Of a DNA stretch of 64,000 nucleotides, positions 62,142 to 64,000 are shown one piece after another. The position numbers were made by a program, and so were the translations under genes. Numbering within the stretch: position 1 is the first letter of the stretch; each line of letters opens with the position of its first letter. The stretch is from Labia minor (taxonomy: Eukaryota > Arthropoda > Insecta > Dermaptera > Spongiphoridae): NCBI GenBank assembly GCA_963082975.1, contig OY720344.1:94741228-94805227 (forward strand). The letters are read 5' to 3'. The notes below the pieces were generated by a model. It saw nothing but the letters and a program-made list of their open reading frames with translations. It did no database searches and had not been told where the DNA came from.

Positions 62142-63972
62142 TTAATCTCTTCCAGTAATTTTGGACAAGGGAAAATTTTTGTTTTTTTCAATTATTCGGT
62201 TATTTAGATGTGGTTTCTTTATTATTTCAATATCAAACTCTTCTCTTTGTAAATGTTTAAAATTTAGAAATTTGCTATCCACAAGCCTCCATTCAGCTTC
62301 AGAAACCTTTTCACTTTCTGGTATTTCTTCTAATATTGCTACAGAACAATAAGGAATATCTTGTACTAAATTGTAAAGCTCTTTATATGGTCGCGGATTC
62401 AATCCGGTGAGTTGGCGAGTACAGACATCTAATGTCGAAGAATGTCCTACTACAAGTATATTACCACCTCCTAAAAAATAATTTACAAAAATTTTATATT
62501 AATAATTAATATTATTTACATATTGATAAGCGAATTTCATGCAGAGAGGAGAGTAAGCATTCTAATTATTTGTATGATGTTTTTCTTATTCTAAAAAATA
62601 AAAGAAACATTTAATTGTTCTTTTTTTACTCCTGATAAAAAGTTGCTTTATATAAAATTATTATTAAATATTGTTAAATATTATTATATTGCTACGTCCA
62701 TGAACGACAATTTTTCAAATATTTTTTAAAGTTATATATACATACAAGGTGGGGCAGAAAAACCTATCCGATTTCAAAACGTTAAAAATTAAAACCACTC
62801 AGCTTGTCAAAAAATTTATTTTATTAACATATCGCAAATTTTATGCCATTTTTAAATTTAAGTTTTGAAAAGCACATCACTCAAATGTCGTCTTTGGGAG
62901 CGGATACACTGATTTAGGCGCTCGCGGTAGCTTTCCATGACTTTCACCGTCATTTCCACAGGAATTTCTTCAATTGCCCGAGCAATTTCCCTTCGTAAAG
63001 CAAGAAGGGTCCTTGGTCGATGCTGGTAAACCTTCGATTTGAGGTAACCCCAAAGGAAGAAGTCACATGGAGTGAGATCCGGTGAGCGCGGCGGCCAGCC
63101 ACCTCTCAGAGAGATGAGGCGACCTGGAAACATTTCCCTGAGAATGTCCATTGATCGTCGCGATGTGTGGGCGGTTGCACCATCCTGTTGAAACCACATA
63201 TTTTCCACGCCATTTTCTTCCATTTTGGGTCGAAGAAAATTTTCCAGCATGAAACACACACACAATAGCGCTCGCTGTTGACCGTTACGGTTTCGATAAA
63301 CCGCTCAACAACAAAAGCACGATGTTCACCAGACCAAGGCATGTTGACTACTGACAAATGGCATAAAACCGGCTTTCGAACGGTTTTTACCCCACTACTC
63401 TACCTCCTCCCTCTTTTGAGAAAAAAGGATTTGAAATCGGATAGTTTTTTCTGCCCCACCCTGTATATATATATAAAAAGTTTATTATTTAAGAATTATA
63501 AACGAAATACCTTTTCTATTTGATAGATCTATGATATTCTTCGTTGTTTCAAAACTTCGTCGATAATAACCTTCTATAGTTTCTAAATTTTGTTTTATAG
63601 TATTTTCACTCATTAAAGGTACATATTCTGAATTGATATTATAACCAGCTGCTTTTAGTTCATTTGAAGTAAACCAATGTGGAGTTTCTTTATAAAGATA
63701 AAGATATTCAAAAAGTCCTGGTTCTATAGAGATTGTAGTTTCTAGTTGGTTAAGTCCTTTTAATATAGCATCACATGTTTGGATACATCGAAATCCTGGG
63801 GAACTGAAAGCATGCGCTATTTGAATTTGATGGTCACGCATTCCTTCTCCGATAAGAGTTCCTTGAAAAAGACCAATTTGTGTTAATGGGGTATCCATTC
63901 GATATCCAATGGCACCATTATCCCTTTTAGGAAGTGTATACGGCATGTTCAAATCACTTCTTATGTATTCAT
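62142..63972 (-). CDS. UBASH3/Sts-type histidine phosphatase (EPPase-like), last two exons
   Basis: Exons in coding order: 63972-63511 and 62470-62142 (stop at 62144-62142), joined in phase 1. The sequence begins within EYIRSDLNMPYTLPKR and continues IGYRMDTPLTQIGLFQGTLIGEG, SSPGFRCIQTCDAILKGL, EPGLFEYL and, after the junction, NILVVGHSSTLDVC with the second conserved His of the phosphoglycerate-mutase fold, then DIPYCSVAILEE. The first catalytic RHG motif and any UBA and SH3 domains lie upstream, beyond the window. In insects this family includes ecdysteroid-phosphate phosphatase, which frees ecdysteroids from phosphate conjugates. In vertebrates it acts as a protein tyrosine phosphatase. 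Which applies here is not decided. The C-terminal tail after ~62240 is charged and lineage-specific. Confidence 0.88.
62745..63463 (-). mobile_element. mariner-like element, internally deleted, in the phosphatase intron
   Basis: TIRs CAAGGTGGGGCAGAAAAAC and (inverted) CAGGGTGGGGCAGAAAAAAC continue into CTATCCGATTTCAAA on both sides, with TA at each flank. The minus strand encodes 135 codons of transposase C-terminal half (63265-62858) with WFQQDGATAHT and RSPDLTPCDFFLWGYLK; the two catalytic Asp are 39 residues apart. A short N-terminal piece (MPWSGEHRAFVVERF) lies in another frame and is fused to the centre by a deletion. The near-identical ends suggest fairly recent mobility, probably driven by a full-length relative elsewhere. 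Confidence 0.88.
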
Positions 63973-64000
63973 CTAAAAAATATAAAAAAAAATTAAAAGG

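Overview
The window is AT-rich metazoan nuclear DNA. Coding exons are short and split by AT-rich GT-AG introns, there are no bacterial-style operons, and all proteins are animal-type. The gene set (DRAK-type kinase, Sac2/INPP5F, PIKfyve, NIPP1, UBASH3/ecdysteroid-phosphate-phosphatase type) and the load of mariner, hAT, non-LTR and helentron-like repeats suggest an arthropod. A sea-louse-type copepod is my best guess, but no species can be fixed from the sequence alone.

Region 1 (1-9663): no gene recognised. It holds AT-rich DNA with a hAT end, a helentron-like repeat, LINE 3' tails, a 1.16-kb TIR element with an iterated motif, a long inverted repeat, a tRNA-like sequence and a hAT MITE.

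Region 2 (9664-34280, + strand): one protein kinase gene of the STK17/DRAK type. A GC-rich upstream exon (9664-10072) joins in phase, across a 21-kb repeat-filled intron, to seven clustered exons (31069-34280). The joined sequence restores the glycine-loop region. The DFG motif reads DFE. The intron carries at least two mariner remnants, three helentron-like copies, a SINE with a target-site duplication, two LINE remnants and several hAT elements, some nested.

Region 3 (35687-41680, +): a complete 11-exon Sac2/INPP5F-type phosphoinositide phosphatase, 946 codons plus stop, with CVDCLDRT and an hSac2 homology region. A mariner remnant with TA duplication lies in its last intron. After 6.7 kb of mostly empty DNA comes region 4 (48356-57479, +): a complete 26-exon PIKfyve/Fab1 gene (1945 aa) with FYVE, DEP, chaperonin-like and PIP-kinase domains. 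Sac2 and PIKfyve are both endosomal phosphoinositide enzymes, so their adjacency is functionally suggestive.

Region 5 (58707-61106, - strand): a complete 7-exon NIPP1/PPP1R8 gene (366 aa), convergent with PIKfyve. Region 6 (62142-63972, -): the last two exons of a UBASH3/Sts/EPPase-type histidine phosphatase whose 5' part lies beyond the window. Its intron holds an internally deleted mariner with near-perfect TIRs.

Gene models were built by hand from splice signals and phase. Each complete model sums to a multiple of three. No computation or database search was run.
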